A stretch of DNA of 64,000 nt, from positions 1-64,000 of the forward strand of contig JBBQAO010000002.1 of assembly GCA_038316355.1 (NCBI GenBank). The letters are read 5' to 3'. The stretch comes from Ga0077527 sp038316355. Lineage in GTDB: Bacteria > Pseudomonadota > Gammaproteobacteria > Burkholderiales > SG8-41. This document shows positions 33,170-43,065 of the stretch, piece after piece (position 1 is the first letter of the stretch; each line of letters starts with the position of its first letter). The notes beneath the pieces are model-generated. The model saw only the letters and a list, made by a program, of their open reading frames with translations, had not been told where the DNA came from and did not search any database. Position numbers and translations under genes: made by a program.

Positions 33170-34338
33170 GTTTCGCGACCCTCAATCACCCCGTTAACCT
33201 GCGCAGCGCGGGGCAGGAGTACGACAGCGCGCTGATCTGGGTCACCGTGCTGCTGCTCGGATTCGGCATGGTGATGGTGTATTCGGCGTCGATTGCGATT
33301 GCCGAAGCCAGTCGCGTCACCGGCAACAGCGCGGTCTATTACCTGAGCCGGCATGCGGCGTATGTGCTGGTCAGCCTGGTGGCCGGCGGCCTTGTTTTCC
33401 AGGTGCCGTTGCGCATCTGGCAACGCGCTGCGCCCATCCTGTTTGTGGTCGGACTGGTGCTGCTGGCGCTGGTGCTGATCCCCGGCATCGGGCGCGAAGT
33501 CAACGGCAGCCGGCGCTGGCTGCCGCTGGGTGTTGCCAACCTGCAACCTTCGGAGCTGATGAAACTGTGCGCTGTCCTCTACGCCGCCGACTATACCGTG
33601 CGCAAGGCGGCGTTCATGCACAGTCTGCGCAAGGGTTTTCTGCCGATGTTCATCGTCATGCTGCTGGCCGGTGGCCTCTTGCTGCGTGAGCCGGATTTCG
33701 GCGCCTTTGCGGTGATCACCGTGATTGCGATGGGCATCCTGTTCCTCGGCGGCATGAACTGGCGCTTGTTTGCGGGGTTGATCGTGATGCTGTTGATCGG
33801 TTTTCTGTTGCTGATCTGGAGCAGTCCGTACCGCATGCAGCGAGTGATCGGCTTCATGGATCCATGGGCCGATCCGTACGGCAAGGGATATCAGCTGTCG
33901 CATGCGCTGATCGCATTTGGCCGTGGCGAGTGGTTCGGCGTCGGGCTCGGTGCCAGCGTTGAAAAACTGTTTTACCTGCCTGAAGCCCATACCGATTTCC
34001 TGCTCGCGGTGATAGCCGAGGAGCTTGGCTTTGTCGGCGTACTGGTGTTGACCATAGTGTTCGCGTGGATCGTCTGGCGGGCTTTTGCCATCGGCCGGCG
34101 CGCAATCGAGCTTGAGCGCCCCTACGCCGCGCTGGTGGCGCAGGGCATCGGTTTGTGGATCGGCGTGCAGACCATCATCAACATGGGCGTCAACATGGGT
34201 ATGTTGCCGACCAAGGGACTGACGCTGCCGCTGCTGTCCTTCGGCGGCAGCGCGATCCTGGCCACCTGCTGCGCACTGGCCGTGCTGCTGCGCGTGGATT
34301 GGGAGAATCGCCAGATGCAGCGGGGGTTCACGGTATGA
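33166..34338 (+). CDS. ftsW: Peptidoglycan glycosyltransferase FtsW
   Basis: SEDS-family glycan polymerase of the septum, partner of FtsI. 390 residues with about ten membrane helices; recognisable blocks are GFGMVMVYSAS early, GSRRWLPLGVANLQPSE (residues 110-126), and the loop DPWADPYGKGYQLSHALIA followed by LPEAHTDFLLAVIAEELG and NMGVNMGMLPTKGLTLPLLSFGGS near the end. I chose the GTG at 33166, overlapping the murD stop with GGAGG five bases upstream; a GTG at 33160 is possible. Confidence 0.96.
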   Translation: MSFATLNHPVNLRSAGQEYDSALIWVTVLLLGFGMVMVYSASIAIAEASRVTGNSAVYYLSRHAAYVLVSLVAGGLVFQVPLRIWQRAAPILFVVGLVLLALVLIPGIGREVNGSRRWLPLGVANLQPSELMKLCAVLYAADYTVRKAAFMHSLRKGFLPMFIVMLLAGGLLLREPDFGAFAVITVIAMGILFLGGMNWRLFAGLIVMLLIGFLLLIWSSPYRMQRVIGFMDPWADPYGKGYQLSHALIAFGRGEWFGVGLGASVEKLFYLPEAHTDFLLAVIAEELGFVGVLVLTIVFAWIVWRAFAIGRRAIELERPYAALVAQGIGLWIGVQTIINMGVNMGMLPTKGLTLPLLSFGGSAILATCCALAVLLRVDWENRQMQRGFTV

Positions 34339-35408
34339 GCCGGACCATCCTCGTCATGGCCGGCGGCACCGGCGGACATATTTTCCCGGCGCTGGCGGTG
34401 GCCGAGGTGTTGCGCGGCCGTGGCTGGAACGTAGTCTGGCTCGGTGCCCGCGGCGGCATGGAGGAGCGGCTGATTCCGCCCCGCGGTTATGCGACGGTGT
34501 GGATCCGTTTTGGCGGTGTGCGCGGCAAAAGCCTGCTGCGCAAGCTGCTGTTGCCGGCGTCCTTGCTGATCGCGTTCTGGCAGAGTGCCAAGGCGATTTT
34601 CCATCATCGTCCCGACGTGGTGCTGGGCATGGGCGGTTACGCCGCGTTTCCCGGCGGCATGATGGCGGCGCTGCTCGGCAAGCCGCTGCTGATCCATGAA
34701 CAGAATGCAATTCCAGGTCTGGCCAACCGCATATTGGCCAGCGTTGCCGATCGGGTGCTCGCGGCGTTCCCGGACGCTTTCAACGGACGGGTCGATGTGA
34801 TCTGGTCCGGCAATCCGGTGCGCACCGACATCGTCAATCTGGCGCCGCCTGAAGCGCGCTTTGCCAACCGCAGCGGACCGCTGCGGGTGCTGGTCGTCGG
34901 CGGCAGCCTCGGCGCCAAAGCACTCAACGTGACCGTGCCGCAGGCGCTGGCACTGCTGGCACAAGGCGAGCGGCCGGTAGTGACGCACCAGGCCGGCACG
35001 GCGCATGCGGCCGCCTTGCGCGAGACCTATCGCAGCGCCGGCGTCGACGCCGAAATCGTCGACTTCATCGACGACATGGCGCAGCGCTACGGCGAAGCCG
35101 ACCTGGTGATCTGCCGCGCCGGTGCGACCACGATTACTGAACTCGCCGTGGCCGGAGTCGGCAGCATCCTGGTGCCGTTCCCGTTTGCTGCGGACGATCA
35201 CCAGACGCGCAATGCCGCGTATCTGGCGGATCGCGGCGCCGCATTGCTGATGCCGCAGGCGACGCTGACGCCGCAGTCACTAGCGGAAACATTGCGCGGG
35301 TTGACCCGCACAAAGCTGCTCGAGATGGCACGCGCCGCGCGTGCGGTGGGCAAGCCGGATGCGGCACAGAAAGTGGCTGAATTCTGCACGGAGCTCGCAC
35401 CCGCATGA
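34335..35408 (+). CDS. murG: UDP-GlcNAc--lipid I GlcNAc transferase
   Basis: Peripheral inner-membrane glycosyltransferase (family GT28) that converts lipid I to lipid II. 357 residues: glycine-rich MAGGTGGHIFPALAVAE at the start, GMGGYAAFPGGM near residue 97, HEQNAIPGLANR near 121, and the UDP-GlcNAc-binding CRAGATTITEL near 260 followed by PFPFAADDHQTRNA. ATGA overlaps with both ftsW and murC. Confidence 0.97.
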   Translation: MSRTILVMAGGTGGHIFPALAVAEVLRGRGWNVVWLGARGGMEERLIPPRGYATVWIRFGGVRGKSLLRKLLLPASLLIAFWQSAKAIFHHRPDVVLGMGGYAAFPGGMMAALLGKPLLIHEQNAIPGLANRILASVADRVLAAFPDAFNGRVDVIWSGNPVRTDIVNLAPPEARFANRSGPLRVLVVGGSLGAKALNVTVPQALALLAQGERPVVTHQAGTAHAAALRETYRSAGVDAEIVDFIDDMAQRYGEADLVICRAGATTITELAVAGVGSILVPFPFAADDHQTRNAAYLADRGAALLMPQATLTPQSLAETLRGLTRTKLLEMARAARAVGKPDAAQKVAEFCTELAPA

Positions 35409-36808
35409 GACATAAAGTGCGACAAGTGCACTTCGTGGGCATCGGCGGCGCTGGCATGAGCGGCATCGCCGAAGTGCTGCTGAACCTGGGTTATGTGGTC
35501 AGCGGCTCAGATTTGAGCGAAAGCAATGCCACGCGCCGTCTTGTCGGGCTCGGCGCGCAAGTCCGTATCGGCCATGCCGCGGCGCATGTTGCCACGGCCG
35601 ATGTCGTGGTGATTTCCAGTGCGGTCAAGGCCGACAATCCGGAGGTGCTTGCGGCGCGTGCCCGACATGTGCCGGTGGTGCCGCGCGCGCTGATGTTGGC
35701 GGAACTGATGCGCCTGAAGCAGGGCATTGCGGTCGCCGGCACGCACGGCAAAACCACTACTACCAGTCTCGCAGCCAGCGTGCTCGCTGAAGGCGGACTT
35801 GATCCGACCTTTGTCATCGGCGGCCGGCTGGAGAGCGCCGGTGCGCATGCCCGGCTGGGTGCCGGTGAATTCATCGTTGCTGAAGCTGACGAATCGGATG
35901 CCTCCTTCCTCCATTTGCAGCCGGTGTTGTCTGTGGTCACCAATATCGACGCCGACCACATGGAGACCTACGACCACTCGCTCGACAAACTGAAGCAGGC
36001 CTTTGTTGATTTTGTCGCGAGACTGCCGTTCTACGGTGTGGCTGTGTTGTGCAACGACGACGCCAATGTGCGAGCGATCATGCCGAAGCTCACCAAAACC
36101 GTGGTGACTTACGGACTGAATGAAGGTGCGCAGGTGCGCGCGACTTCGGTGACGGCCGATGCCGGGCGCATGCGTTTCCGCGTGGTGCGCAGCAATGGCC
36201 GGCGTCTGCCCGATCTCGACATCACGCTGAACCTGGCGGGCGCGCATAACGTGCTGAACGCGCTGGCGGCGATCGCTGTCGGCATGGAAGTTGGCGTGGC
36301 CGACGAAAAAATCGTCAAGGCGCTGGCCGAATTCAAAGGCGTGGGTCGTCGTTTCCAGCGTTACGGCGCAGTCCGTCTGTCCGGCGGCGGTGCGTTTGAA
36401 TTGATCGATGACTATGGTCATCACCCGGTGGAGATGGCAGCGACGATTGCTGCGGCGCGCGGGGCGTTTCCCGGGCGGCGCCTGGTGATGGCTTTCCAGC
36501 CGCACCGTTATACGCGGACCCGCGATTGTTTCGAGGACTTTGTCCGTGTGCTTTCCAGCGTTGATGGATTGCTGCTGACGGAGGTGTATCCGGCAGGTGA
36601 AGCGCCGATCGTCGCTGCGGATGGCCGGGCGCTGGTGCGTGCAGTACGCGTCCTGGGCAAGGTGGAGCCGGTGTTTGTCGAGCAAGTGTCCGATCTGCCG
36701 GCGGCGATATCAGGGGCAGCGCGTGACGGCGATGTGGTGCTGGCGATGGGGGCAGGTTCGATCGGCACCGTCGCGGGCAGGCTGGTGAAGGAAAGGGAAA
36801 ACGCGTGA
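35405..36808 (+). CDS. murC: UDP-MurNAc--L-alanine ligase
   Basis: Adds L-Ala, the first stem peptide residue. 467 residues: opening HFVGIGGAGMSGIAEVL, ATP loop VAGTHGKTTTTSL near residue 113, DESDASFL, and DDYGHHPVEM in the C-terminal domain. Gene order, length and motifs are standard. It overlaps murG (ATGA) and murB (GTGA). Confidence 0.96.
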   Translation: MRHKVRQVHFVGIGGAGMSGIAEVLLNLGYVVSGSDLSESNATRRLVGLGAQVRIGHAAAHVATADVVVISSAVKADNPEVLAARARHVPVVPRALMLAELMRLKQGIAVAGTHGKTTTTSLAASVLAEGGLDPTFVIGGRLESAGAHARLGAGEFIVAEADESDASFLHLQPVLSVVTNIDADHMETYDHSLDKLKQAFVDFVARLPFYGVAVLCNDDANVRAIMPKLTKTVVTYGLNEGAQVRATSVTADAGRMRFRVVRSNGRRLPDLDITLNLAGAHNVLNALAAIAVGMEVGVADEKIVKALAEFKGVGRRFQRYGAVRLSGGGAFELIDDYGHHPVEMAATIAAARGAFPGRRLVMAFQPHRYTRTRDCFEDFVRVLSSVDGLLLTEVYPAGEAPIVAADGRALVRAVRVLGKVEPVFVEQVSDLPAAISGAARDGDVVLAMGAGSIGTVAGRLVKERENA

Positions 36809-37827
36809 GCCGGGATGCCGAGCTTGAGCGGAATATTGACATGAACATGAGCGAGCAGGAACAGATACGGAAACAGGGTTTGCGCGGGACTTTGCGCCGC
36901 GACGAACCCATGGCACGCCATGTCAGCTGGCGGGCAGGGGGCCGTGCGCGCTGTACTTATGCGCCCGCCGACCTTGATGACATGGCGCTGTTCCTGCGCG
37001 GCTTGCCTGACGGCGAGCCGGTGTGCATGGTCGGGCTGGGCAGCAATCTGCTGGTGCGCGATGGTGGCTACGATGGCACGGTGATTTTCACGCATTGGGC
37101 GCTGCGCGATGTGCGGGTCACCCTGATGGAACCCATGGGCGGCGAAATCATGGCGCAGGCCGGCGTGGCGAGTCCCAAAGTGGCACGCATCGCGGCGCTG
37201 AACAATCTTGCCGGCGCGGAGTTTCTCGCTGGAATTCCGGGCACCGTCGGCGGCACGGTGGCGATGAATGCGGGTTGTTATGGCAGCGAAACCTGGGACA
37301 TCGTGGCGCAGGTCGAAACCATAGACCGGGCCGGTCTGCTGCGTGTGCGCACTCCCGGCCATTACACTGCCGCTTATCGCAGCGTCGAGCGCCGCTGCCG
37401 GCAGTTGTCGAACACCCCGGGCAGCAATGCACGCAAACACGGCGATGCCGAGGAATGGTTCGTGTCCGCGACCTTCCGTCTGCCGCGCGGCGACGGAGCC
37501 GAAGCGCGGGCGAAGATCAAAACCCTGCTGTCGCAACGCATTGCCGCTCAGCCGCTGGGAGAACCCAATGCCGGATCGGTATTCCGCAATCCGCCGGATG
37601 ACCATGCGGCGCGCCTGATTGAAGCCTGCGGCCTGAAGGGCCGGACGATCGGCGGCGCGGCGATTTCGATGAAACATTCGAACTTCATCGTCAACGCCGG
37701 TGGCGCCAGCGCTGCGGACATCGAAGCCTTGATCGAACTGGCGCAGCAAACGGTGCAGCAGCGTTTCGGCGTCTGGCTGGAACGCGAAGTGCGCGTGATC
37801 GGGGAACAGAAAGCACAACAGGCATGA
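36805..37827 (+). CDS. murB: UDP-N-acetylenolpyruvoylglucosamine reductase
   Basis: FAD enzyme that reduces enolpyruvyl-UDP-GlcNAc to UDP-MurNAc with NADPH. The FAD-binding region has VGLGSNLLVRDGGYDG and EFLAGIPGTVGGTVAMNAGCYG (catalytic Tyr region), and the C-terminal part GSVFRNPP carries the active Ser, followed by AARLIEACGLKG. At 340 residues it is a type II (short) MurB. GTG at 36805 overlaps the murC stop; ATGs at 36841 or 36847 would remove 12-14 poorly conserved residues, so the start is not certain. Confidence 0.95.
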   Translation: MSRDAELERNIDMNMSEQEQIRKQGLRGTLRRDEPMARHVSWRAGGRARCTYAPADLDDMALFLRGLPDGEPVCMVGLGSNLLVRDGGYDGTVIFTHWALRDVRVTLMEPMGGEIMAQAGVASPKVARIAALNNLAGAEFLAGIPGTVGGTVAMNAGCYGSETWDIVAQVETIDRAGLLRVRTPGHYTAAYRSVERRCRQLSNTPGSNARKHGDAEEWFVSATFRLPRGDGAEARAKIKTLLSQRIAAQPLGEPNAGSVFRNPPDDHAARLIEACGLKGRTIGGAAISMKHSNFIVNAGGASAADIEALIELAQQTVQQRFGVWLEREVRVIGEQKAQQA

Positions 37828-38735
37828 GCGGATTCGGAAAAATTGCGGTGTTGATGGGCGGACTGAGCGCTGAGCGTGAAATATCGCTGATGAGCGGCGG
37901 CAAGGTGCTCGAAGCCTTGCGCAAGACGGGCATCGATGCCCATGCCTTTGATCCTGCCGAACGCGAAATCTTCGAGTTGAAGCGCGATGGTTACGCGCGG
38001 GTGTTTATCGCGTTGCACGGGCGTTACGGCGAGGACGGCACGGTGCAGGGTGCGCTGGAACTGATGCGTATCCCGTACACCGGCAGCGGCGTGATGGCTT
38101 CGGCCCTGGCCATGGACAAGGTGCGCACAAAAATGGTGTGGACCGCGGCGGGTATTCCGACACCGCGTTTTGAAGTGATCGATGCCCAAAGCGACTGGGC
38201 CGCTGTGGCCGGGCGTCTCGGCCTGCCGCTGATCGTCAAGCCGGTACGTGAAGGCTCGACAATCGGGCTGACCAAGGTGATGCAAGCGGCGGATCTGGCG
38301 CAGGCTTATGCCACGGCGGCGAAACACGACCCCCTGGTGATGGCGGAAGAATTCATCAGCGGGCAGGAGCTGACTGCCGGCTTCGTCGGCGACACTGCCC
38401 TGCCGCTGATCCGCATCGAGGCGCCGCAGGGCAATTACGACTACCAGAACAAGTATTTCAGTGACGAAACCAAATATTACTGCCCCTGCGGACTGCCTGA
38501 TGCCGAGGAACAGCACATCCGTGAACTGGTTATGCGCAGTGCGCTGGCGCTGGGCTGCGCCGGCTGGGGGCGCGCCGACTTGATCCGCCGCGCCGACGGC
38601 AGCGTGCAGTTCCTCGAAATGAATACCTCCCCGGGCATGACCGGGCACAGCCTGGTGCCGATGGCGGCGCGGCAGGCCGGCTTGTCGTTCAACGATCTGG
38701 TGCTGCGGATACTGGAGCTCGCCCATGTGGGATAA
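37824..38735 (+). CDS. ddl: D-alanine--D-alanine ligase
   Basis: ATP-grasp enzyme making D-Ala-D-Ala for MurF. 303 residues: VLMGGLSAEREISLMSG at the start, ALHGRYGEDGTVQGALE near residue 62, LIVKPVREGSTIG near 140 and LEMNTSPGMTGHSLVP near 268. This is the ddlB position between murB and ftsQ. ATGA overlap with murB and an 11-base overlap with ftsQ. Confidence 0.96.
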   Translation: MSGFGKIAVLMGGLSAEREISLMSGGKVLEALRKTGIDAHAFDPAEREIFELKRDGYARVFIALHGRYGEDGTVQGALELMRIPYTGSGVMASALAMDKVRTKMVWTAAGIPTPRFEVIDAQSDWAAVAGRLGLPLIVKPVREGSTIGLTKVMQAADLAQAYATAAKHDPLVMAEEFISGQELTAGFVGDTALPLIRIEAPQGNYDYQNKYFSDETKYYCPCGLPDAEEQHIRELVMRSALALGCAGWGRADLIRRADGSVQFLEMNTSPGMTGHSLVPMAARQAGLSFNDLVLRILELAHVG

Positions 38736-39459
38736 GCCCGCAGCGCTCAACACCCTCGCCGATCTGCTGTTTGTCGCGGCATTGCTCGGCGTGCTGTATG
38801 CCGGCGTGGCCTATGCCGCGCGGCTGCCGGTGTTTTCGATCAACGTGGTGCGTGTGGTGACGCCGATGACGCATGTCACCCGCGCACAGGTCGAGGAGAT
38901 CGTCCGCCGCGAGGTGCACGGCACGTTTTTCACGCTGCAGCTGGGATCGGCTCGAGCGGCTTTTGAGAAATTGCCCTGGGTGCGCAGCGCGGATGTGCGC
39001 CGGCAGTGGCCGGGCGTGCTGGATGTTGCATTGACGGAACACCTGCCGCTGGCGCGCTGGGGCAAGGATGCCCTGGTCAATGTCCATGGCGAAGTTTTTG
39101 AAGCGGCCTTCGACGGGGTTCTGCCGGTGTTCAACGGTCCTGCCGGTTCCGCCAAGGAAATGGCCATCCAGCACGACCTGTTCCGGCGCAGCCTCGCCAC
39201 GATCGAAAAAACACCGGGCGAAATCAACGTGTCGCCGCGGCGCGCCTGGCAGATCCGGCTCGATGACGGCATGACGCTGGATCTGGGGCGCGAGCAGGTC
39301 GAGGCGCGGTTGCAGCGTTTTGTCGCCACTTATCCGCGGACGATTGCGCGCATGACCAGCCCCGTTGATCACGTCGATCTGCGTTATGCCAATGGATTTG
39401 CCGCGCGGGTGCCGGGCCTGCCGCCAGCAGTGGAACCCCGGCAAAAGCGTGGAGCTTAG
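38725..39459 (+). CDS. ftsQ: Cell division protein FtsQ
   Basis: A 244-residue bitopic protein of the FtsQLB complex: membrane segment at about residues 10-30, then a POTRA domain that begins LPVFSINVVRVVTPMTHVTRAQVEEIV and includes FFTLQLGSARAAFEKLPWVRSADVRRQWPG. The beta domain follows, with the conserved VDLRYANGFAARV at the C-terminus. It links cytoplasmic FtsZ/FtsA events to FtsWI in the periplasm. Confidence 0.95.
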   Translation: MWDKPAALNTLADLLFVAALLGVLYAGVAYAARLPVFSINVVRVVTPMTHVTRAQVEEIVRREVHGTFFTLQLGSARAAFEKLPWVRSADVRRQWPGVLDVALTEHLPLARWGKDALVNVHGEVFEAAFDGVLPVFNGPAGSAKEMAIQHDLFRRSLATIEKTPGEINVSPRRAWQIRLDDGMTLDLGREQVEARLQRFVATYPRTIARMTSPVDHVDLRYANGFAARVPGLPPAVEPRQKRGA

Positions 39460-39461
39460 GA

Positions 39462-40712
39462 ATGACAGGGATCATGAATAAAACCAAAGAAAACAAGAAA
39501 TTGGTAGTCGGGCTCGACATCGGCACGTCGAAGATCGTCGCCATCGTCGCCGAACTCAAACCCGAGGGCGGTTTCGAGATCATCGGCATGGGCAGCCACC
39601 CATCGCGCGGCCTGAAAAAAGGTGTGGTGGTCAACATTGAAACCACGGTCAACGCCATCCAGCGCGCGCTGGAGGAGGCTGAACTGATGGCCGACTGCAA
39701 GATCCGCGAGGTCTACACCGGCATCGCGGGCAACCATATCAAGAGTTTCAACTCGCAGGGCATGGTCGCGATCAAGGACAAGGAAGTCGCGCAGATGGAC
39801 ATCGACCGGGTAATCGAAACCGCCAAGGCGGTGCAGATCCCGAACGACCAGCAGATCCTGCACGTGCTCAACCAGGAATTCATCATCGACGGTCAGGAAG
39901 ACGTGCGTGAGCCGCTCGGCATGTCGGGAGTGCGGCTGGAGGTCAAGGTGCATATCGTCACCGGTGCGGTGTCGGCAGCGCAGAACATTATCAAATGCGT
40001 GCGCCGCTGCGGCCTCGAGGTCAATGACCTGATCCTGCAACCGCTGGCGTCTTCCGTTGCGGTGCTGTCGGACGACGAAAAAGACCTCGGTGTGTGCCTG
40101 ATCGACATCGGCGGCGGCACCACCGACATGGCGGTGTTCACCCATGGCGCGATCCGCCATACCGCGGTGATTCCCATCGCCGGTGACCAGATTACCAACG
40201 ATATCGCGATGGCGCTGCGCACGCCGACCAAGGACGCCGAGGACATCAAGCAGCGTTTCGGTTGTGCGCTGTCGCAGCTGGCCGACCCGCAGGAAATGGT
40301 GGATGTACCGGGCGTCGGTGATCGCAGTTCACGGCAACTCTCGAGCAAAACGCTGGCTGAAGTCATCGAACCGCGGGTCGAGGAACTGTATTCACTGGTA
40401 CAGACGGAGCTGCGGCGCAGCGGTTACGAGGAATTGTTGTCCTCGGGCGTGGTGCTGACCGGTGGTTCCAGTGCGATGCGGGGCATGGTCGAACTGGGCG
40501 AGGAGATTTTTCATATGCCGGTTCGCATCGGCCTGCCGCAGTACGCGGGCGGGCTCGCTGAAGTGGTGCGCAGCACCCGTTATGCGACGGGAGTCGGCCT
40601 GCTGATCGCGGGCGCCGACGAGCATCGCCAGCGCGATGCGGCGCGCATGCATATCAACAGTTTCCAGCAGGTGCTGGAACGGATGAAGCACTGGTTTACG
40701 GGGAATTTCTGA
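39462..40712 (+). CDS. ftsA: Cell division protein FtsA
   Basis: Actin-like ATPase that tethers FtsZ to the membrane. 416 residues: phosphate-1 motif VVGLDIGTSKIVAIVAEL, the SHI-1C region with NHIKSFNSQGMV, phosphate-2 IDIGGGTTDMAVF near residue 205, adenosine motif VVLTGGSSAMRGM near 330, and a C-terminal amphipathic helix ending LERMKHWFTGNF that inserts in the membrane. Starts at 39462 (ATG) or 39474 (ATG) differ by four residues. Confidence 0.96.
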   Translation: MTGIMNKTKENKKLVVGLDIGTSKIVAIVAELKPEGGFEIIGMGSHPSRGLKKGVVVNIETTVNAIQRALEEAELMADCKIREVYTGIAGNHIKSFNSQGMVAIKDKEVAQMDIDRVIETAKAVQIPNDQQILHVLNQEFIIDGQEDVREPLGMSGVRLEVKVHIVTGAVSAAQNIIKCVRRCGLEVNDLILQPLASSVAVLSDDEKDLGVCLIDIGGGTTDMAVFTHGAIRHTAVIPIAGDQITNDIAMALRTPTKDAEDIKQRFGCALSQLADPQEMVDVPGVGDRSSRQLSSKTLAEVIEPRVEELYSLVQTELRRSGYEELLSSGVVLTGGSSAMRGMVELGEEIFHMPVRIGLPQYAGGLAEVVRSTRYATGVGLLIAGADEHRQRDAARMHINSFQQVLERMKHWFTGNF

Positions 40713-40805
40713 TTTTGATGATTGCGGCAGCGGTTAAGGATTGGTTCGGGATTGCAGGTTTTTTCAACTTCAACGTTACTTTGTTCGCAGAAAAAGGAGA
40801 TTCAC

Positions 40806-41957
40806 ATGATTGAACTGATTGATGCACAAGCGCAGGAAGCGGTAATCAAGGTGATCGGGGTCGGCGGTTGCGGTGGCAATGCAGTGGACCACATGATCGT
40901 GCAGGGCGTGCAGGGCGTGGAGTTCATCTGCGCCAACACGGACGCCCAGGCGCTCAAGCGCAATCAGGCCAAGACCCAGCTCCAACTGGGCAGTGAAATC
41001 ACCAAGGGTCTGGGGGCAGGCGCCAATCCGGAAATCGGGCGCCAGGCCGCGCTTGAGGATCGCGAGCGCATCGCCGAAATGATCTCCGGCGCCGACATGC
41101 TGTTCCTGACGGCGGGCATGGGCGGCGGTACCGGCACCGGTGCGGCGCCGGTGGTGGCCGAAGTCGCCAAGGAATTGGGCATCCTGACGGTGGCCGTGGT
41201 CACCAAGCCTTTCGCCTTCGAAGGCAAACGGCAGCGCCTGGCACAGGAAGGCCTGGACGCGCTGGCACAGCATGTCGATTCGCTGATCGTGATCCCCAAC
41301 GACAAGCTGATGCAGGTCCTTGGCAATTCGATCACGCTGGACGAGGCCTTCCGCGCGGCCAACGATGTGTTGCACGGCGCGGTGGCCGGCATCGCCGAAA
41401 TCATCAGCTGCCCGGGCATGATCAACGTCGACTTTGCCGACGTGCGCACGGTTATGGGCGAGATGGGCATGGCGATGATGGGATCGGCAAAAGCGGCCGG
41501 TATCGGCCGGGCACGCGAAGCAGCAGAACAGGCGGTGGCCTGCCCGCTGCTGGAAGACATCAACATTTCCGACGCGCGTGGCGTGCTGGTCAACATCTCG
41601 GCCAGCAAGGCGACGTTCCAGCTGCAGGAAATGTATGACGTTATGGAAACGATCAAGGCCTTCGCCGCTGAATCGGCGACGGTCATCGTCGGTACGGTCT
41701 ACGACGAAAGCCTCGAAGACGCCCTGCGCGTGACCATCGTCGCGACCGGTCTTGGCAAACCGCTGGTGCGGCAGAACGCGAAACCGATGATCGTGAAGAC
41801 CGGCACCGACAACATGGCGCTGGAAGTGGATTACAACGCGCTGGAGCAGCCGGCGGTGATCCGCCGTCGTAACCGTGATGCGACGGTTGAGGCCATGCGC
41901 CAGTCCGGCGTCGAGATGCTCGACATCCCGGCGTTTTTGCGCAAGCAGGCCGACTGA
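40806..41957 (+). CDS. ftsZ: Cell division protein FtsZ
   Basis: Tubulin-like GTPase that forms the Z ring. 383 residues: VIGVGGCGGNAVDHM at the N-terminus, GTP signature GGGTGTGAAP near residue 107, the T7 synergy loop NVDFADVRTVMGEMG near 205, and the C-terminal tail LDIPAFLRKQAD that binds FtsA and ZapD. AAAGGAGA just upstream of the ATG is a strong ribosome site. The 93 bp gap to ftsA is the largest in the cluster upstream of lpxC and may carry its own promoter. The zapD gene lies about 10 kb away. Confidence 0.97.
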   Translation: MIELIDAQAQEAVIKVIGVGGCGGNAVDHMIVQGVQGVEFICANTDAQALKRNQAKTQLQLGSEITKGLGAGANPEIGRQAALEDRERIAEMISGADMLFLTAGMGGGTGTGAAPVVAEVAKELGILTVAVVTKPFAFEGKRQRLAQEGLDALAQHVDSLIVIPNDKLMQVLGNSITLDEAFRAANDVLHGAVAGIAEIISCPGMINVDFADVRTVMGEMGMAMMGSAKAAGIGRAREAAEQAVACPLLEDINISDARGVLVNISASKATFQLQEMYDVMETIKAFAAESATVIVGTVYDESLEDALRVTIVATGLGKPLVRQNAKPMIVKTGTDNMALEVDYNALEQPAVIRRRNRDATVEAMRQSGVEMLDIPAFLRKQAD

Positions 41958-42040
41958 AGGGGAGAATGTAGAGCAGGCAACGGCGGGGTTTTGCGCCGGC
42001 CTGAAGGACGGGCCGGCGCCTGTGCTGCGGTGCGGTGACA

Positions 42041-42049
42041 TGCTAAAAT
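42041..42049 (+). promoter_or_regulatory. Extended -10 promoter upstream of lpxC
   Basis: TGCTAAAAT is an extended -10 (TG-N-TAAAAT) in the 147 bp gap between ftsZ and lpxC. The hexamer 17 bases upstream (TGTGCT) is a weak -35, which is usual for extended -10 promoters. Confidence 0.5.
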
Positions 42050-42104
42050 CCTCCCGCGTCCGGGACTCGGGCGAGCCATTGCACTCAGTGCATAACAGTT
42101 GAAC

Positions 42105-43016
42105 GTGATCAAGCAGCGCACATTAAAAAACGTGATTCGCGCCACCGGCGTGGGTCTGCATACGGGCGAGAAGGTCCATCTGACCCTGCGTCCGGCGCAG
42201 CCGCATACCGGTATCGTGTTCCGGCGCACCGATCTTGACCCGCCGGTCGAGATCAAGGCGGATCCGTACGCAGTTCGCGATACGCGGCTGTCATCGTGCC
42301 TGGAGAAGGACGGCGCGCGGGTGCAGACGGTCGAGCATCTGATGTCAGCGCTGGCCGGGCTGGGTATCGACAATGTCTGGGTGGATGTCACTGCGCCGGA
42401 AGTGCCGATCATGGACGGCAGCGCCGGTCCCTTTGTATTTCTGCTGCAGTCGGCGGGAATCGAGGAGCAGGAGGCGCCGAAGAAGTTTATCCGCATCCTC
42501 AAGCCGGTCGAGGTTCGCGACGGCGACAAGTGGGTGCGTTTCGATCCGTACAACGGTTTCCGGCTGGAGCTGGCCATCGATTACGCGCATCCGGTGTTCG
42601 AGCCCGGCGCGCAGTCTGTGGTGGTGGATTTTGCGACCACCTCCTATGTCAAGGAAGTGGCGCGGGCGCGGACCTTCGGTTTCATGCAGGATGTCGAAAG
42701 CATGCGTTCGCAGGGGCTGGCGCTGGGCGGCAGCCTCGACAACGCCATCGTCATGGACGAGTACCGGGTGCTCAACAATGACGGTCTGCGTTATGACAAT
42801 GAGTTCGTCAAACACAAGGTGCTGGACGCCATCGGCGACCTCTATCTGCTCGGACATCCGCTGATCGGTGCGTTCAGCGGCCACAAGTCAGGCCATGCCA
42901 TGAATAACCGACTGTTGCGCCATCTGCTGGAGCAGGCCGAAGCCTGGGAGTACGCGAGTTTCGACCGTACCGAGGATGCGCCGCCGTTCCTCGCCTGGCA
43001 GCCGCAGGTCGCCTGA
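42105..43016 (+). CDS. lpxC: UDP-3-O-acyl-N-acetylglucosamine deacetylase
   Basis: Zinc deacetylase, the committed step of lipid A synthesis. 303 residues from the GTG at 42105, giving the classic opening IKQRTLKNVIRATGVGLHTGEKV. A TTG at 42099 would add two residues. Zinc and catalytic residues are visible: VEHLMSALAGLGIDN (first His), HKVLDAIGDLYLLG and the late FSGHKSGHAMN. It is the usual last gene of the dcw region and has its own likely promoter. Confidence 0.97.
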   Translation: MIKQRTLKNVIRATGVGLHTGEKVHLTLRPAQPHTGIVFRRTDLDPPVEIKADPYAVRDTRLSSCLEKDGARVQTVEHLMSALAGLGIDNVWVDVTAPEVPIMDGSAGPFVFLLQSAGIEEQEAPKKFIRILKPVEVRDGDKWVRFDPYNGFRLELAIDYAHPVFEPGAQSVVVDFATTSYVKEVARARTFGFMQDVESMRSQGLALGGSLDNAIVMDEYRVLNNDGLRYDNEFVKHKVLDAIGDLYLLGHPLIGAFSGHKSGHAMNNRLLRHLLEQAEAWEYASFDRTEDAPPFLAWQPQVA

Positions 43017-43065
43017 TCCGGTGCCGGTCCGCGCTGCGGCCCCCGGCTGATTTCAGGCGCCTTCC